Of a DNA stretch of 44,206 bases, positions 1 to 6,926 are shown one piece after another (within the stretch, counting starts at the first letter, position 1; each line of letters begins with the position of its first letter). Location: the IMG/VR virus record IMGVR_UViG_3300022750_000023, positions 1-44,206 of that record; one strand, 5' to 3'. Below the pieces are notes generated by a model, which did no database searches, was not told the origin of the DNA, and saw nothing but the letters and a program-made list of their open reading frames with translations. The stretch is from a virus. The translations under genes and the position numbers were made by a program.

Positions 1-3
1 TAT

Positions 4-129
4 TTTTTTTAACGAATAAACCAAGTGCTGATATGGCAATTATTGCAGGGATTAGTAGGATTAGCATTTTAAATCCTCCTTAATTGCACTAACGATGTAG
101 TTGTTTAGCGATCTATTTTGACTTTCAGC
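4..129. repeat. Left copy of terminal redundancy
   Basis: These 126 bases are identical to 44081-44206. Just outside the match the left end has a run of 8 T (3-10) and the right end 7 T (44081-44087). The repeat shows that the ends join. Inferred: a circular or circularly permuted genome opened by the assembler, with a one-base homopolymer error at the contig edge. Confidence 0.95.
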
Positions 130-210
130 TTTTTTCTTTGCCTTAGCTTTGGTATCTGGATCTAACCTAATTAAAAAAGGCTTGTTTTCTGTTTTTGTTT
201 TTTCTGACAT
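61..210 (-). CDS. Ribbon-helix-helix (Arc/CopG-like) DNA-binding protein
   Basis: This 49-aa protein was read by hand. It starts MSEKTKTENKPFLIRLDP and continues with a basic helix and a LNNYIVSAIKEDL helix, the usual order of an Arc/CopG fold (strand FLIRL, then two helixes). Such proteins bind operators as dimers. It lies second after the minus-strand promoter, 4 nt from the upstream gene. Its last codons overlap the start of a 26-aa membrane peptide (right-end coordinates 44064-44144). It is a good candidate regulator of the divergent control region around 380-530. The 3' part is repeated at 44138-44206 because of the terminal redundancy. Confidence 0.85.
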   Translation of the reverse strand: MSEKTKTENKPFLIRLDPDTKAKAKKKAESQNRSLNNYIVSAIKEDLKC

Positions 211-214
211 ATTA

Positions 215-364
215 TTAATGTTTAACTATGATTAAACTATCCATAACGGCCAAGAAAAAATCTTGATCGTTCATGTTTTTTAATTCGAAATCCAAAATTA
301 GTTTTGAATTGGATTTATTGATTATTAACTGTTTTGCGTTTTCTGATAATTGGTAAGTTTTCAT
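215..364 (-). CDS. Hypothetical 49-aa protein, first gene of the minus-strand operon
   Basis: The reading frame starts MKTYQLSENAKQLIINKS and ends in a hydrophobic FFLAVMDSLIIVKH tail. I do not recognise a family. It is the first gene after the promoter at 386-415 (leader about 18 nt) and sits 4 nt before the ribbon-helix-helix gene, so it is probably cotranscribed with it. The ATG follows an A/T-rich leader without a Shine-Dalgarno, as usual in Bacteroidota. Confidence 0.7.
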   Translation of the reverse strand: MKTYQLSENAKQLIINKSNSKLILDFELKNMNDQDFFLAVMDSLIIVKH

Positions 365-385
365 AATTTATAGTTTTTGTATATG

Positions 386-415
386 CAAATATAGTTATAT
401 TAATTATATATCAAA
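386..415 (-). promoter_or_regulatory. Minus-strand promoter (TTTG-N18-TATATTTG)
   Basis: On the minus strand TTTG (412-415) is followed after 18 nt by TATATTTG (386-393), close to the Bacteroidota primary sigma consensus. It should transcribe the operon 364 to 61 and, across the contig joint, 44144 to 42169. A weaker plus-strand element, TATATTTC at 427-434, may be the divergent partner for the 528-1849 genes. Confidence 0.75.
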
Positions 416-527
416 GCATAATTAAATATATTTCATTGTGATATTACAAATGACATTAACATGACAATTAATTAAATACAACTCCGTACTATTGTACTGT
501 CAACAACGGCAAACAAAATTAAACAAC

Positions 528-647
528 ATGAAAAACCTAACTATCCACCGCATCATAAACTCAAAACCTGCAAGTATTAAATTGCATGGTAGCTACATAG
601 CTGAGGCGATCAAATTAAATGCTGTTAAACTTAAAACATCTAAATAG
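528..647 (+). CDS. Hypothetical basic 39-aa protein
   Basis: The frame starts MKNLTIHRIINSKPASIK and is rich in Lys and Ile. It ends 2 nt before the ATG at 650, a spacing that suggests coupled translation. No family was recognised. Support is context only: first plus-strand frame after the divergent control region. Confidence 0.5.
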   Translation: MKNLTIHRIINSKPASIKLHGSYIAEAIKLNAVKLKTSK

Positions 648-649
648 CC

Positions 650-883
650 ATGAAAGTAAATTACTTTGTAAACGCAAACAGTCTTGATATCGTTCCTACT
701 CACTATGTTAAGATAAAATCTGTTGAGTATTTGAACCTGCAGACTTTGGGATCTAAAATGCCAGCTGTTCAAAAAGATGCCGGATATATGGTTCTATGTG
801 ATGATGGAGTTTACCGTTATATGAGTGTAATGCGACAAGATATTGAAGTGGTAGGCAAGTTTGTTAAAGTAAAAGTTTCATAA
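650..883 (+). CDS. Hypothetical 77-aa protein
   Basis: A soluble protein starting MKVNYFVNANSLDIVP, with alternating hydrophobic stretches suggesting a small beta-rich fold (KIKSVEYLNL, GYMVLCDDGVYRYM). No known motif was seen. It follows the 39-aa gene at 2 nt and is followed by a terminator at 942-970, so the two form a short early unit. Confidence 0.75.
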   Translation: MKVNYFVNANSLDIVPTHYVKIKSVEYLNLQTLGSKMPAVQKDAGYMVLCDDGVYRYMSVMRQDIEVVGKFVKVKVS

Positions 884-941
884 AAATTGTTTTAATGGAA
901 CTATTTGGCCACCAAAATAATAACTCATTAAAATTAATCAG

Positions 942-970
942 CCCTGCTAGTTTACACTAGCGGGGTTTTT
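942..970 (+). terminator. Rho-independent terminator
   Basis: CCCTGCTAG (942-950), loop TTTACA, CTAGCGGGG (957-965), then five T. The 9-bp stem (one G-T pair) plus T-tract ends the 528-883 unit. The stretch 884-941 before it holds no credible gene. Confidence 0.9.
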
Positions 971-990
971 AGGTGCAAAAACTAATCAAA

Positions 991-1161
991 ATGAACACAG
1001 AAAACAAAATTTCAATAAAAAAGGTAATAGCAGACTTTCCTTTATTGGCTAAAGGGCTGCTTAGAAAAGACGAACATGCTATTGAAGAGTTCGCAAATGA
1101 ATGTAAGCTAAGCTCTACCTTCATCAAACAGAATTTACAATTAATATCAAATTGGATTTAA
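991..1161 (+). CDS. Hypothetical 56-aa helical protein
   Basis: The ATG at 991 is preferred to an in-frame GTG at 973 that lies right behind the terminator T-tract. The protein (MNTENKISIKKVIADF...) is mostly predicted helix and could be a small regulator, but no family is recognised. It is first in a chain of tightly packed genes (991-1849). Confidence 0.7.
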   Translation: MNTENKISIKKVIADFPLLAKGLLRKDEHAIEEFANECKLSSTFIKQNLQLISNWI

Positions 1162-1162
1162 T

Positions 1163-1456
1163 ATGAGTGAATTTAAAGGAACAAAAGGAAAATGGAGATT
1201 TGATGATTTAGAACTAGTAATAAAATCATGCGACGATTCTAATCCAAAATTTCAAACTATAATTGCTCATGTAAATTCTAAATTTAACTATTCACCTGGA
1301 AAGCAAACTCAATTCTATAATGCGTTATTAATTGCTGCATCTCCTGAACTACTAGAAGGGATTAGAGTTTTAGTAGAAAGAATGGAAGAAAATGGATTAG
1401 GTAATTTCCCATCAGTAGTTAAATATCGTCAACTTTATAAACAACTTACATTATGA
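1163..1456 (+). CDS. Phage protein of the GTKGKW / ALLIAASPELLE family
   Basis: The 97-aa protein begins MSEFKGTKGKWRFDD and contains NALLIAASPELLEGI near residues 53-67. This pattern recurs in small early proteins of many phages and has no assigned function as far as I know. It starts 1 nt after the previous stop, and its own stop overlaps the next ATG (ATGA at 1453-1456). Confidence 0.8.
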   Translation: MSEFKGTKGKWRFDDLELVIKSCDDSNPKFQTIIAHVNSKFNYSPGKQTQFYNALLIAASPELLEGIRVLVERMEENGLGNFPSVVKYRQLYKQLTL

Positions 1457-1620
1457 CATTAATAGTAACTTATCCCAACAGACTTGAAAACGGTCAGCCA
1501 ATGGTTAGAATACGTTTCGTTCAATCATCAGTAGGCAAGAGAGATCTAACCCTAAATCAATGGTACAAGTTCATATCTAGCAAACAGGTTCGTAAACTTT
1601 TTTTAAACAAAATCAAGTAA
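1453..1620 (+). CDS. Hypothetical 55-aa protein
   Basis: The frame starts MTLIVTYPNRLENGQPMVRI and ends in a basic tail (KQVRKLFLNKIK). It has ATGA overlap with the upstream gene and its stop shares a base with the next ATG (TAATG at 1618-1622). These couplings are the main support. Function unknown. Confidence 0.65.
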   Translation: MTLIVTYPNRLENGQPMVRIRFVQSSVGKRDLTLNQWYKFISSKQVRKLFLNKIK

Positions 1621-1709
1621 TGAATATACACAACAACATACGTTATGATCGGATAGTAATTGCATGGCTATTTGTTATAGCAGCTATTTTGGCAACGGTA
1701 TGGGCGTAA
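1620..1709 (+). CDS. 29-aa single-pass membrane peptide
   Basis: The peptide is MNIHNNIRYDRIVIAW followed by a hydrophobic segment (residues about 12-29, IVIAWLFVIAAILATVWA). It is coupled by TAATG to the preceding gene. Micro-membrane proteins recur in this genome (22443-22603, 41841-41930, 43105-43230). Role unknown. Confidence 0.5.
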   Translation: MNIHNNIRYDRIVIAWLFVIAAILATVWA

Positions 1710-1849
1710 TAGGAGCAACATACATGTACTACGGATCTGATAAAAAATTTGTACTAAAGGAAATCGGATCATTTACATTTCTTTTTGAGTGCGGTCATTG
1801 GTGTACTGATTGCGTATTCGAAGATTTAATCCAGACAACGCTATTCTAG
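1700..1849 (+). CDS. Hypothetical 49-aa Cys-rich protein
   Basis: I chose the ATG at 1700, which overlaps the membrane peptide by 10 nt, rather than the upstream in-frame ATG at 1664, which would overlap it by 46 nt. The protein starts MGVIGATYMYYGSD and contains ECGHWCTDCVF, a possible small metal site. It ends 8 nt before the phage-type promoter at 1857. Confidence 0.55.
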   Translation: MGVIGATYMYYGSDKKFVLKEIGSFTFLFECGHWCTDCVFEDLIQTTLF

Positions 1850-1856
1850 CAAACTT

Positions 1857-1891
1857 GTTACAAAACTGTATAATCATTAACCTTATATTCG
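1857..1891 (+). promoter_or_regulatory. Phage-class promoter (GTTACAAAACTGTAT-N12-TATATTCG)
   Basis: GTTACAAAACTGTAT (1857-1871), 12 nt, then TATATTCG (1884-1891). The same box-N12-box layout occurs at 12070, 21557, 29232, 38183 and 41566. Inferred start of transcription about 1896, producing the structured RNA below and probably reading on into the recombination genes. Confidence 0.75.
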
Positions 1892-1895
1892 TGTT

Positions 1896-1991
1896 ATAAA
1901 ATCGGTAGCGTCTGACCTTGATACCGACTAAAGAAATTTGAGCCATTCATTGGCGCTTAAGTCAGACGAAGCGCTTTTGTTTGGCTTTTTT
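1896..1991 (+). ncRNA. Predicted structured small RNA with a kissing loop
   Basis: No gene fits 1850-2007. Two hairpins were found by eye: TCGGTA (1902-1907) with TACCGA (1922-1927), and GCGCTT (1953-1958) with AAGCGC (1969-1974). Their loops carry CGTCTGAC (1909-1916) and GTCAGACG (1961-1968), which are perfectly complementary over 8 bases. An outer AGCCA (1941-1945)/TGGCT (1982-1986) pair followed by T6 resembles a terminator. The RNA starts at a phage-class promoter. It could be a free small RNA of about 95 nt or an attenuating leader for the gene at 2008. Confidence 0.6.
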
Positions 1992-2007
1992 ATTAAAACA
2001 TTAAATT

Positions 2008-2247
2008 ATGGAATTACAAGTAAAATCAGCTTCAACATTTTGTGAAGTAACCATTAAATCTGGAAATGCTTTGATTATTGAAGATGTAGCCAATATTAAC
2101 ATTTATAAGGCAGATCAAGATATAGTAGAAAACTTTCTTGATGTGTATTGCCAATTGCAAGCGCATAACAAATTATCAGAAATTGAAATTGTAAAGCACG
2201 TTGCATTTTTCTTAGATGTTAATTTAAAAGACTTAAGCAAACTATAG
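2008..2247 (+). CDS. Hypothetical 79-aa acidic protein
   Basis: Starts MELQVKSASTFCEVTIKSG and looks like a short beta-rich N-terminus followed by helices (NFLDVYCQLQAHNKL). No family recognised. It is the first gene after the structured RNA and lies 3 nt before the Rad52-like gene, so it may be an accessory factor of the recombination module. Confidence 0.7.
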   Translation: MELQVKSASTFCEVTIKSGNALIIEDVANINIYKADQDIVENFLDVYCQLQAHNKLSEIEIVKHVAFFLDVNLKDLSKL

Positions 2248-2250
2248 ATT

Positions 2251-2889
2251 ATGTCAAATCAAGATTTTCTAAAACAAGTAATCTCCAACTTAAAGAAGCC
2301 AATCCGCAGCCAGTGGAGGGTTCAAAGTTATTCAAAAACAAGAGCTAGCGCTACCGTAATGACATATATAGATGCTCGTGATGCAATGGATTTACTAGAT
2401 GAGTACGCTATATATGGATGGAATAGAGAACATTATGAAATAGATGGAAAGGTTTATTGTAGGGTAGGTATTTATATGCCTGATGGATCTATACAGGTAA
2501 GGAGCGATTGTGGTACTGAAAGCAATACCGAAAAAGAAAAGGGACAATCTTCTGATAGCTTTAAAAGGGCTTGCGTTAATTTTGGAATAGGAAGGTTCCT
2601 TTATGATCTACCTATAATGTACATAGATACTGATGTGGTAAAAATAAATGGTAATTACCCTAAGCTTTTAGATAAAAACAAACAGCCAATTAAAAACCTT
2701 AACGATTACTGCAATGATTTAGTTAAGGGCAAAATATCTGTTGATAATAGACCAGAACTTTTGCCAAATACTATTCAATGGAATGAGGCAATTAAATATC
2801 TTTCTGGTGATGGATCATTAGAAAATATTAAAAAGAAATACAAATTAACCGGAACTAACGAAACACTTTTACAACAAGAAATTTTATGA
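2251..2889 (+). CDS. Rad52/22-like single-strand annealing protein
   Basis: The 212-aa protein carries KGQSSDSFKRACVNFGIG followed by RFLYDLP (residues 97-121), the signature segment of Rad52-type phage annealing proteins (Sak group). The preceding MTYIDARDAMDLLDEY and GWNREH region also fits that fold. Such proteins anneal complementary single strands during recombination-dependent replication and repair. A PD-(D/E)XK nuclease gene lies two genes downstream, the usual partner. The stop overlaps the next start (ATGA at 2886-2889). Confidence 0.8.
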   Translation: MSNQDFLKQVISNLKKPIRSQWRVQSYSKTRASATVMTYIDARDAMDLLDEYAIYGWNREHYEIDGKVYCRVGIYMPDGSIQVRSDCGTESNTEKEKGQSSDSFKRACVNFGIGRFLYDLPIMYIDTDVVKINGNYPKLLDKNKQPIKNLNDYCNDLVKGKISVDNRPELLPNTIQWNEAIKYLSGDGSLENIKKKYKLTGTNETLLQQEIL

Positions 2890-3392
2890 AAAAAGAATTA
2901 AACTTATTCTTAGAGCCATTATCAGAAAAGGAGGCTTTGCCAATTGAAAAAAGAACATTATTGAACCTTAAAAAAGGTGAAATACTTGAACTTGCTACTG
3001 AAATACTTCAACAAGTAAATGATGGTATTTTAGATGATGTAGACGTAAAGGTTTTTGCCAAAAAAGGAGAAACATTTTTTAAGGCACTTAACGAAGGGCT
3101 GAGCGGTAAGGTAGAACTGCCACAAGATAAGGACTACAAAAAGCATGGTTGTACAATGAGAATGCAAGATACTGGAGTTAGGTACGATTATTCTGTTTGT
3201 GGACACCCTGTAATTGATGAACTAACCGAATTTATCAACAGCCGTAAACCTATTGTAGAAAAGGTTCAAAAGGAATTGAAATCTTTAAAAACGGAAACGG
3301 AAATAACGGACGAAGAAACAGGCGAAACATTCACCGTTAAACCTCCTGTAAAAACCGCTGGACGCTCGGTAATCATAACATTTGATAAGTAA
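2886..3392 (+). CDS. Recombination-operon protein of unknown function (168 aa)
   Basis: Lies between the annealing protein and the nuclease and is coupled to both (ATGA at 2886; TAATG at 3390-3394). The N-terminal half is acidic and helical. A middle segment, QDTGVRYDYSVCGHP (about residues 98-112), recalls small proteins found in recombination operons of other phages, without a known activity. The C-terminal part is rich in Thr/Glu/Lys. An accessory factor for the SSAP-nuclease pair is a guess from position. Confidence 0.7.
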   Translation: MKKELNLFLEPLSEKEALPIEKRTLLNLKKGEILELATEILQQVNDGILDDVDVKVFAKKGETFFKALNEGLSGKVELPQDKDYKKHGCTMRMQDTGVRYDYSVCGHPVIDELTEFINSRKPIVEKVQKELKSLKTETEITDEETGETFTVKPPVKTAGRSVIITFDK

Positions 3393-4030
3393 TGCTTTAC
3401 GATTATTCTTTCTATCCTACGCTATTAGATAGCTATTTTAGATACAAGAAAAGTGAAGATGAACTTTCATTCATTCAATTGTTCGACAAGATAAACCAAG
3501 TTGCACAAGAAGCAGATGAAGCGAGATTAAAAGGTATTGCTTTTGAAAAATTGATAAATGAAATGATTACTGTTGGGGATGTAAACTGTATAGATGGTAA
3601 TTTTATATCAAATGACCATTCATTCAATTCTGATTTAGTTTTAAGGATTTACGAGAAACTTAAACGATGTTCAGAAATTCAGTCACATCAACAAAAAGTA
3701 ATAGATACTCCAAAAGGTATGGTTAAAATTTACGGTGTTTTCGATTATAAGTTTCCCCAAATGACAGCTGATCTTAAAACTACTGCTAGCTATCGGTATG
3801 GTAAATACGAAGATAATATGCAACACAAGTTTATTTCATTGCTGACAGATGACAAGGAGTTCAATTATATTGCTACCGACTTTGAATATCTATTCTTTGA
3901 AAATTATTGGTTAACAGATAAGGTACGTAAACAGGCAATTGAAGATATTTGTGAGTTTATTGATTTCATTAACCACTTTAAAAAATACATTACTAATACT
4001 AAAATATTCGGCAATGGAAATTTGGGTTAA
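3392..4030 (+). CDS. PD-(D/E)XK (RecB/Cas4-like) exonuclease
   Basis: The 212-aa protein shows the ordered motifs of this superfamily: GIAFEKL (E52), IYGVFDYKFP (D118), ADLKTT (D127-x-K129) and a following Q144 in DNMQHKF. Those residues normally bind metal and cleave DNA. It is probably the 5'-3' exonuclease that prepares single strands for the Rad52-like protein, a role inferred from context. The next gene overlaps its end by 17 nt. Confidence 0.8.
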   Translation: MLYDYSFYPTLLDSYFRYKKSEDELSFIQLFDKINQVAQEADEARLKGIAFEKLINEMITVGDVNCIDGNFISNDHSFNSDLVLRIYEKLKRCSEIQSHQQKVIDTPKGMVKIYGVFDYKFPQMTADLKTTASYRYGKYEDNMQHKFISLLTDDKEFNYIATDFEYLFFENYWLTDKVRKQAIEDICEFIDFINHFKKYITNTKIFGNGNLG

Positions 4031-4424
4031 GAATACATTTAGGGGTTTAGTCCCAATGTACGATACAGACTTGGATAATAAAAAGAAATTGAAAATAGAT
4101 CAGGAATATCTTGTTAAAATTTCAATGCCCAGAAATATAAAGTTCCATCGGAAAATGTTTGCTCTTTATAATCTAGTATTTCAAAATCAAGAACGATATA
4201 GGGTATTAGATGACCTTAGAAGGGATATAACTATTGAAGCTGGATTTTATAGGGAAAGAACTAATATCTATGGAGAGATAATTAAAGAAGCTGAGAGCAT
4301 TAGTTTTGCCAATATGGATGAAGATGTTTTCTCACAATTGTATAATAGATCCTTGGATGTAATAGTGAAGTACTTTCATTTTGATAGACAGTCAATGATT
4401 GATGAAATAGAACAATATTTTTAA
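4014..4424 (+). CDS. DUF1367-family phage protein
   Basis: I start it at ATG 4014 (MEIWVKNTFRGLVP) because an earlier in-frame ATG (3939) lies deep inside the nuclease gene. The 136-aa protein has KLKIDQEYLVKISMPRNIKFHRKMFAL in pieces typical of DUF1367 (residues about 25-50) and the later ESISFANMDEDVFSQLYN segment. DUF1367 genes sit near recombination or replication genes in many phages, and their activity is not known to me. Confidence 0.85.
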   Translation: MEIWVKNTFRGLVPMYDTDLDNKKKLKIDQEYLVKISMPRNIKFHRKMFALYNLVFQNQERYRVLDDLRRDITIEAGFYRERTNIYGEIIKEAESISFANMDEDVFSQLYNRSLDVIVKYFHFDRQSMIDEIEQYF

Positions 4425-4428
4425 AGAA

Positions 4429-4689
4429 ATGAGAAAAGTATCAAAAAAAATGGCTTCAAATCTAAGGGAATATAAAAAGCTTAGGGACAAATTCATTATT
4501 GAAAATCCAAATTGTGAAAGATGCGGTAATGAGGCGACCGATGTACATCATAAAAAAGGGCGAATTGGCAATGATTTAATTGATGTAAGCAACTTTCTAT
4601 CCGTTTGCCGTAATTGTCATCACTGGATAGAAAATAATGTATCAGAGGCAAAGAAATTAGGTTATTCACTAAATAGATTAGACAAATGA
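4429..4689 (+). CDS. HNH-type nuclease, small
   Basis: The 86-aa protein has C29-x2-C32, VHHKKGR (H40, H41), N48 and C60-x2-C63 with HH following, the arrangement of zinc-binding HNH endonucleases. In phages such proteins act in recombination, packaging or as homing enzymes. Its position in the recombination operon fits a Holliday-junction or NinG-like role, but the sequence does not decide this. The stop overlaps the next ATG. Confidence 0.8.
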   Translation: MRKVSKKMASNLREYKKLRDKFIIENPNCERCGNEATDVHHKKGRIGNDLIDVSNFLSVCRNCHHWIENNVSEAKKLGYSLNRLDK

Positions 4690-4895
4690 CAACAATAGAA
4701 AAAGCAAAGGAGTTTATTAGATTAAATCCGATACTTAAAGGTTTCGTAACCGACCGTTTTGATGAACAGATTGATGTTGAAAAAACACTTATTGATCACT
4801 CCAAATTCACTCTTCAACAGTTTATCGACTTCATTGAGATCAACCAGGATAAATCTGTAAAGGGTATTATTCAAGAACTAAAGGCTAAGTTATGA
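4686..4895 (+). CDS. Hypothetical 69-aa helical protein
   Basis: Starts MTTIEKAKEFIRLNPILK; mostly charged helices. No family recognised. It shares ATGA overlaps with both neighbours (4686-4689 and 4892-4895), so translation is likely coupled along this stretch. Confidence 0.65.
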   Translation: MTTIEKAKEFIRLNPILKGFVTDRFDEQIDVEKTLIDHSKFTLQQFIDFIEINQDKSVKGIIQELKAKL

Positions 4896-4969
4896 TTGAG
4901 ATAACCAACGAAGATAACATGGATAAGCATGTAAAGATGATAATTGAATATTTGGATGCAATGGTATGA
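4892..4969 (+). CDS. 25-aa micro-protein
   Basis: The frame reads MIEITNEDNMDKHVKMII and ends EYLDAMV. It overlaps the upstream stop and the downstream start by ATGA on both sides (4892-4895, 4966-4969). The double coupling is the reason to believe it is translated. It may simply carry ribosomes to the next gene. Confidence 0.45.
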   Translation: MIEITNEDNMDKHVKMIIEYLDAMV

Positions 4970-5262
4970 GTTTAAAACCTGGTGAAATAGTATACTGTAA
5001 TATTACAGCAAGTGGTAAAAAATTATACAAAGCAGAAAAGGTAACATTATCCGCTCCTTATAGTGGATATGAGCCTAAACTTTATATATCTAATGTAGAG
5101 CATTCTTTAATACTAAAGAAAATGAGTTGTATTGAAAAAACAGTAAATATAACACATTTAGAAATATTACATAGGTGCGGATTTAAGACAAACAGTAAAG
5201 AATTTACTGAAGTCAAAGCAAGTGATGAAAAACGTAATAAAATAACAGGGGCTTACGAATAA
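4966..5262 (+). CDS. Hypothetical 98-aa basic protein
   Basis: Starts MSLKPGEIVYCNITASGKKL. Lys-rich, apparently a beta-rich N-terminal half. No known motif. Its TAATG junction with the methyltransferase at 5262 suggests a functional or at least translational link. Confidence 0.65.
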   Translation: MSLKPGEIVYCNITASGKKLYKAEKVTLSAPYSGYEPKLYISNVEHSLILKKMSCIEKTVNITHLEILHRCGFKTNSKEFTEVKASDEKRNKITGAYE

Positions 5263-5984
5263 TGGAAATAAACAAGATTTATTGCGAAAGCAATTTGGAA
5301 ACAATGGCTAGAATGGAAGATAAATCAATTGATTATGTGCTTACAAGTCCCCCTTATAATATTGGATATAACAATATGAATGGGAATAGCTCGAAAAAGT
5401 ACAAAGAATTTGATGATAACTTTTCTGACGATGATTATTTTGAACAGCAGGTTTATTTGATTGAAGAACTGTTACGAGTAACTAAAAATCATGTATTTTA
5501 TAATATTCAGATGTTAGGGGGTAACAAGCTAAGTTTTTTGAAACTTATCGGTAATTTCAGTTCAAGAATAAAAGACATTATGATATGGGAGAAAAAAATG
5601 ATACCCCATATTGAATCAGGAGTTTTGTCTAGTAATTTTGAATTTATCATAATTTTTTCAGATAATTTACCTGATAAAAAGAAGTTCTATGACGGTAATT
5701 TTAAAGGTAATTTTTCAAACCTAATAAAGACATCTAACAAACATCATAATGAATTTTCAGAAAAGCATAAAGCAATTATGCCTTTAGATATACCTAGAAT
5801 GTTTATGGTTAAATTTGGTAAACCAAATGACATTTGGTATGACCCATACAGTGGAACTGGAACAACAGCTGTAGCAGCTATTTTAGAACAACGCCAATAT
5901 TTAGGGTCTGAAATATCAAATGAATATTATGATTTATCTTTAAAGCGCATATCACAACATCAATCACAAACAAGACTATTTTAA
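5262..5984 (+). CDS. Orphan DNA methyltransferase, beta class (TSPPY)
   Basis: The catalytic motif TSPPYN (residues 28-33) comes before the AdoMet-binding motif DPYSGTG (194-200), the beta-class order. TSPPY occurs in both N6-adenine and N4-cytosine enzymes, so the target base is open. There is no restriction partner nearby, which suggests protection of phage DNA from host nucleases or a regulatory mark. A second, unrelated methyltransferase is at 40396. Confidence 0.9.
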   Translation: MEINKIYCESNLETMARMEDKSIDYVLTSPPYNIGYNNMNGNSSKKYKEFDDNFSDDDYFEQQVYLIEELLRVTKNHVFYNIQMLGGNKLSFLKLIGNFSSRIKDIMIWEKKMIPHIESGVLSSNFEFIIIFSDNLPDKKKFYDGNFKGNFSNLIKTSNKHHNEFSEKHKAIMPLDIPRMFMVKFGKPNDIWYDPYSGTGTTAVAAILEQRQYLGSEISNEYYDLSLKRISQHQSQTRLF

Positions 5985-6139
5985 TGCAACTACCTTTATT
6001 CACCAACTCAATTAAGTTTGGGAACATCATCATACACAACTTTACTGATTGCGATCTGATGAGGCTTAAAGGCTGCGGTATTGAATATGAATACGTAAAT
6101 ACCATTGGAGACAAAAGGCAGTGGACTATTAATAATTAA
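5984..6139 (+). CDS. Hypothetical 51-aa protein
   Basis: Frame starting MQLPLFTNSIKFGNIIIHNF with two Cys (C23, C31) and an aromatic, beta-like composition. Its ATG overlaps the methyltransferase stop (TAATG), which supports expression. No function recognised. Confidence 0.6.
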   Translation: MQLPLFTNSIKFGNIIIHNFTDCDLMRLKGCGIEYEYVNTIGDKRQWTINN

Positions 6140-6144
6140 ATATT

Positions 6145-6489
6145 ATGGATTTTAGAACAAAAATTGCCTTATCTACAGGCAAGATAAAACCTGAGTTTGG
6201 GAATTTAGAACATATAAACTTCCTTAAAGAAGCTGAATTTGTTGAAGATAGGCTTAAAAAAGGTATTCAACCAACTTTTGAACAATCAGAAGTTAATGAT
6301 GAATTTGCTAATTACCTTTTAGTGATGAGGATTACGTGTGTTTGTGGCGCTACTGTTGTAGCAGATGATTATACACTATTTGATCAAGAACATGAAGTTT
6401 TTGATGATTGTGATTTTTGGTGCAATCACTGCAATAGAGATTATCATGCAGAATTGGTAGATGAAAATATAGTTGTTAAATTATCTTAA
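6145..6489 (+). CDS. Putative zinc-ribbon protein (114 aa)
   Basis: C-terminal half has CVCG and CNHCNRDYH separated by about 27 residues, a plausible four-Cys zinc ribbon. The N-terminal half (MDFRTKIALSTGKIKPEFGN) is helical. No family name was recognised. It is the last gene before the structured stretch 6497-6562. Confidence 0.7.
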   Translation: MDFRTKIALSTGKIKPEFGNLEHINFLKEAEFVEDRLKKGIQPTFEQSEVNDEFANYLLVMRITCVCGATVVADDYTLFDQEHEVFDDCDFWCNHCNRDYHAELVDENIVVKLS

Positions 6490-6496
6490 AGCTAAT

Positions 6497-6562
6497 CGCA
6501 TATAGCTTGGTGTTATGCGGGACAAACAAAAGGGCGGTGATAATGTCTGTTAAGCCGCCCTT
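6497..6562 (+). promoter_or_regulatory. Two tandem hairpins in the leader of the 6576 gene
   Basis: CGCATA (6497-6502)/TATGCG (6514-6519) and AAGGGCGG (6530-6537)/CCGCCCTT (6555-6562). The second stem is strong but lacks a T-tract (AAACTAAA follows), so it is not a standard terminator. It could be an attenuator, an RNA-processing site or a structured 5' leader. Confidence 0.5.
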
Positions 6563-6575
6563 AAACTAAATCATT

Positions 6576-6926
6576 ATGAGGAATGCAGTTAGAAAAAAAT
6601 ATGAAAGGTGTCTAATCAATAAGGTTAGCAAAAAACAATCGGAATACATAAAATTAAATTCAAAGTTTCATACTGATGATGAGATTGCAATAAAGCTAAG
6701 GATGAAAAAAAATCTTGTCATTAGCTATCGTCATAAAATATTGGGTCTGTTTAAGAATAGATCGATTAGGCTTAGGTCGGGGTGTATTATCTCAGATATA
6801 AATCAACTCAACCAAGAATTATTTGCATTGAAATCATTTAATTACCAAGGATCAATGTTTGAAAGCTATAAATCAAGAATTTCATTCATTGAAGAACAAA
6901 TAAAATTGCATCATGGAATCAACTAA
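6576..6926 (+). CDS. Possible HTH regulator, hypothetical (116 aa)
   Basis: Very basic N-terminus (MRNAVRKKYERCLINK) followed by HTDDEIAIKLRMKKNLVISYRH, which has the spacing of a helix-turn-helix with the second helix about residues 45-55. The C-terminal third is a likely coiled coil. It could be an activator of the phage promoter class, but nothing in the sequence proves it. Overlaps the next gene by 14 nt. Confidence 0.6.
   Translation: MRNAVRKKYERCLINKVSKKQSEYIKLNSKFHTDDEIAIKLRMKKNLVISYRHKILGLFKNRSIRLRSGCIISDINQLNQELFALKSFNYQGSMFESYKSRISFIEEQIKLHHGIN

Noticed and set aside
5878-6114. Minus-strand 78-aa frame over the methyltransferase end
   Set aside because: Opposite to two well-supported plus-strand genes, no promoter.
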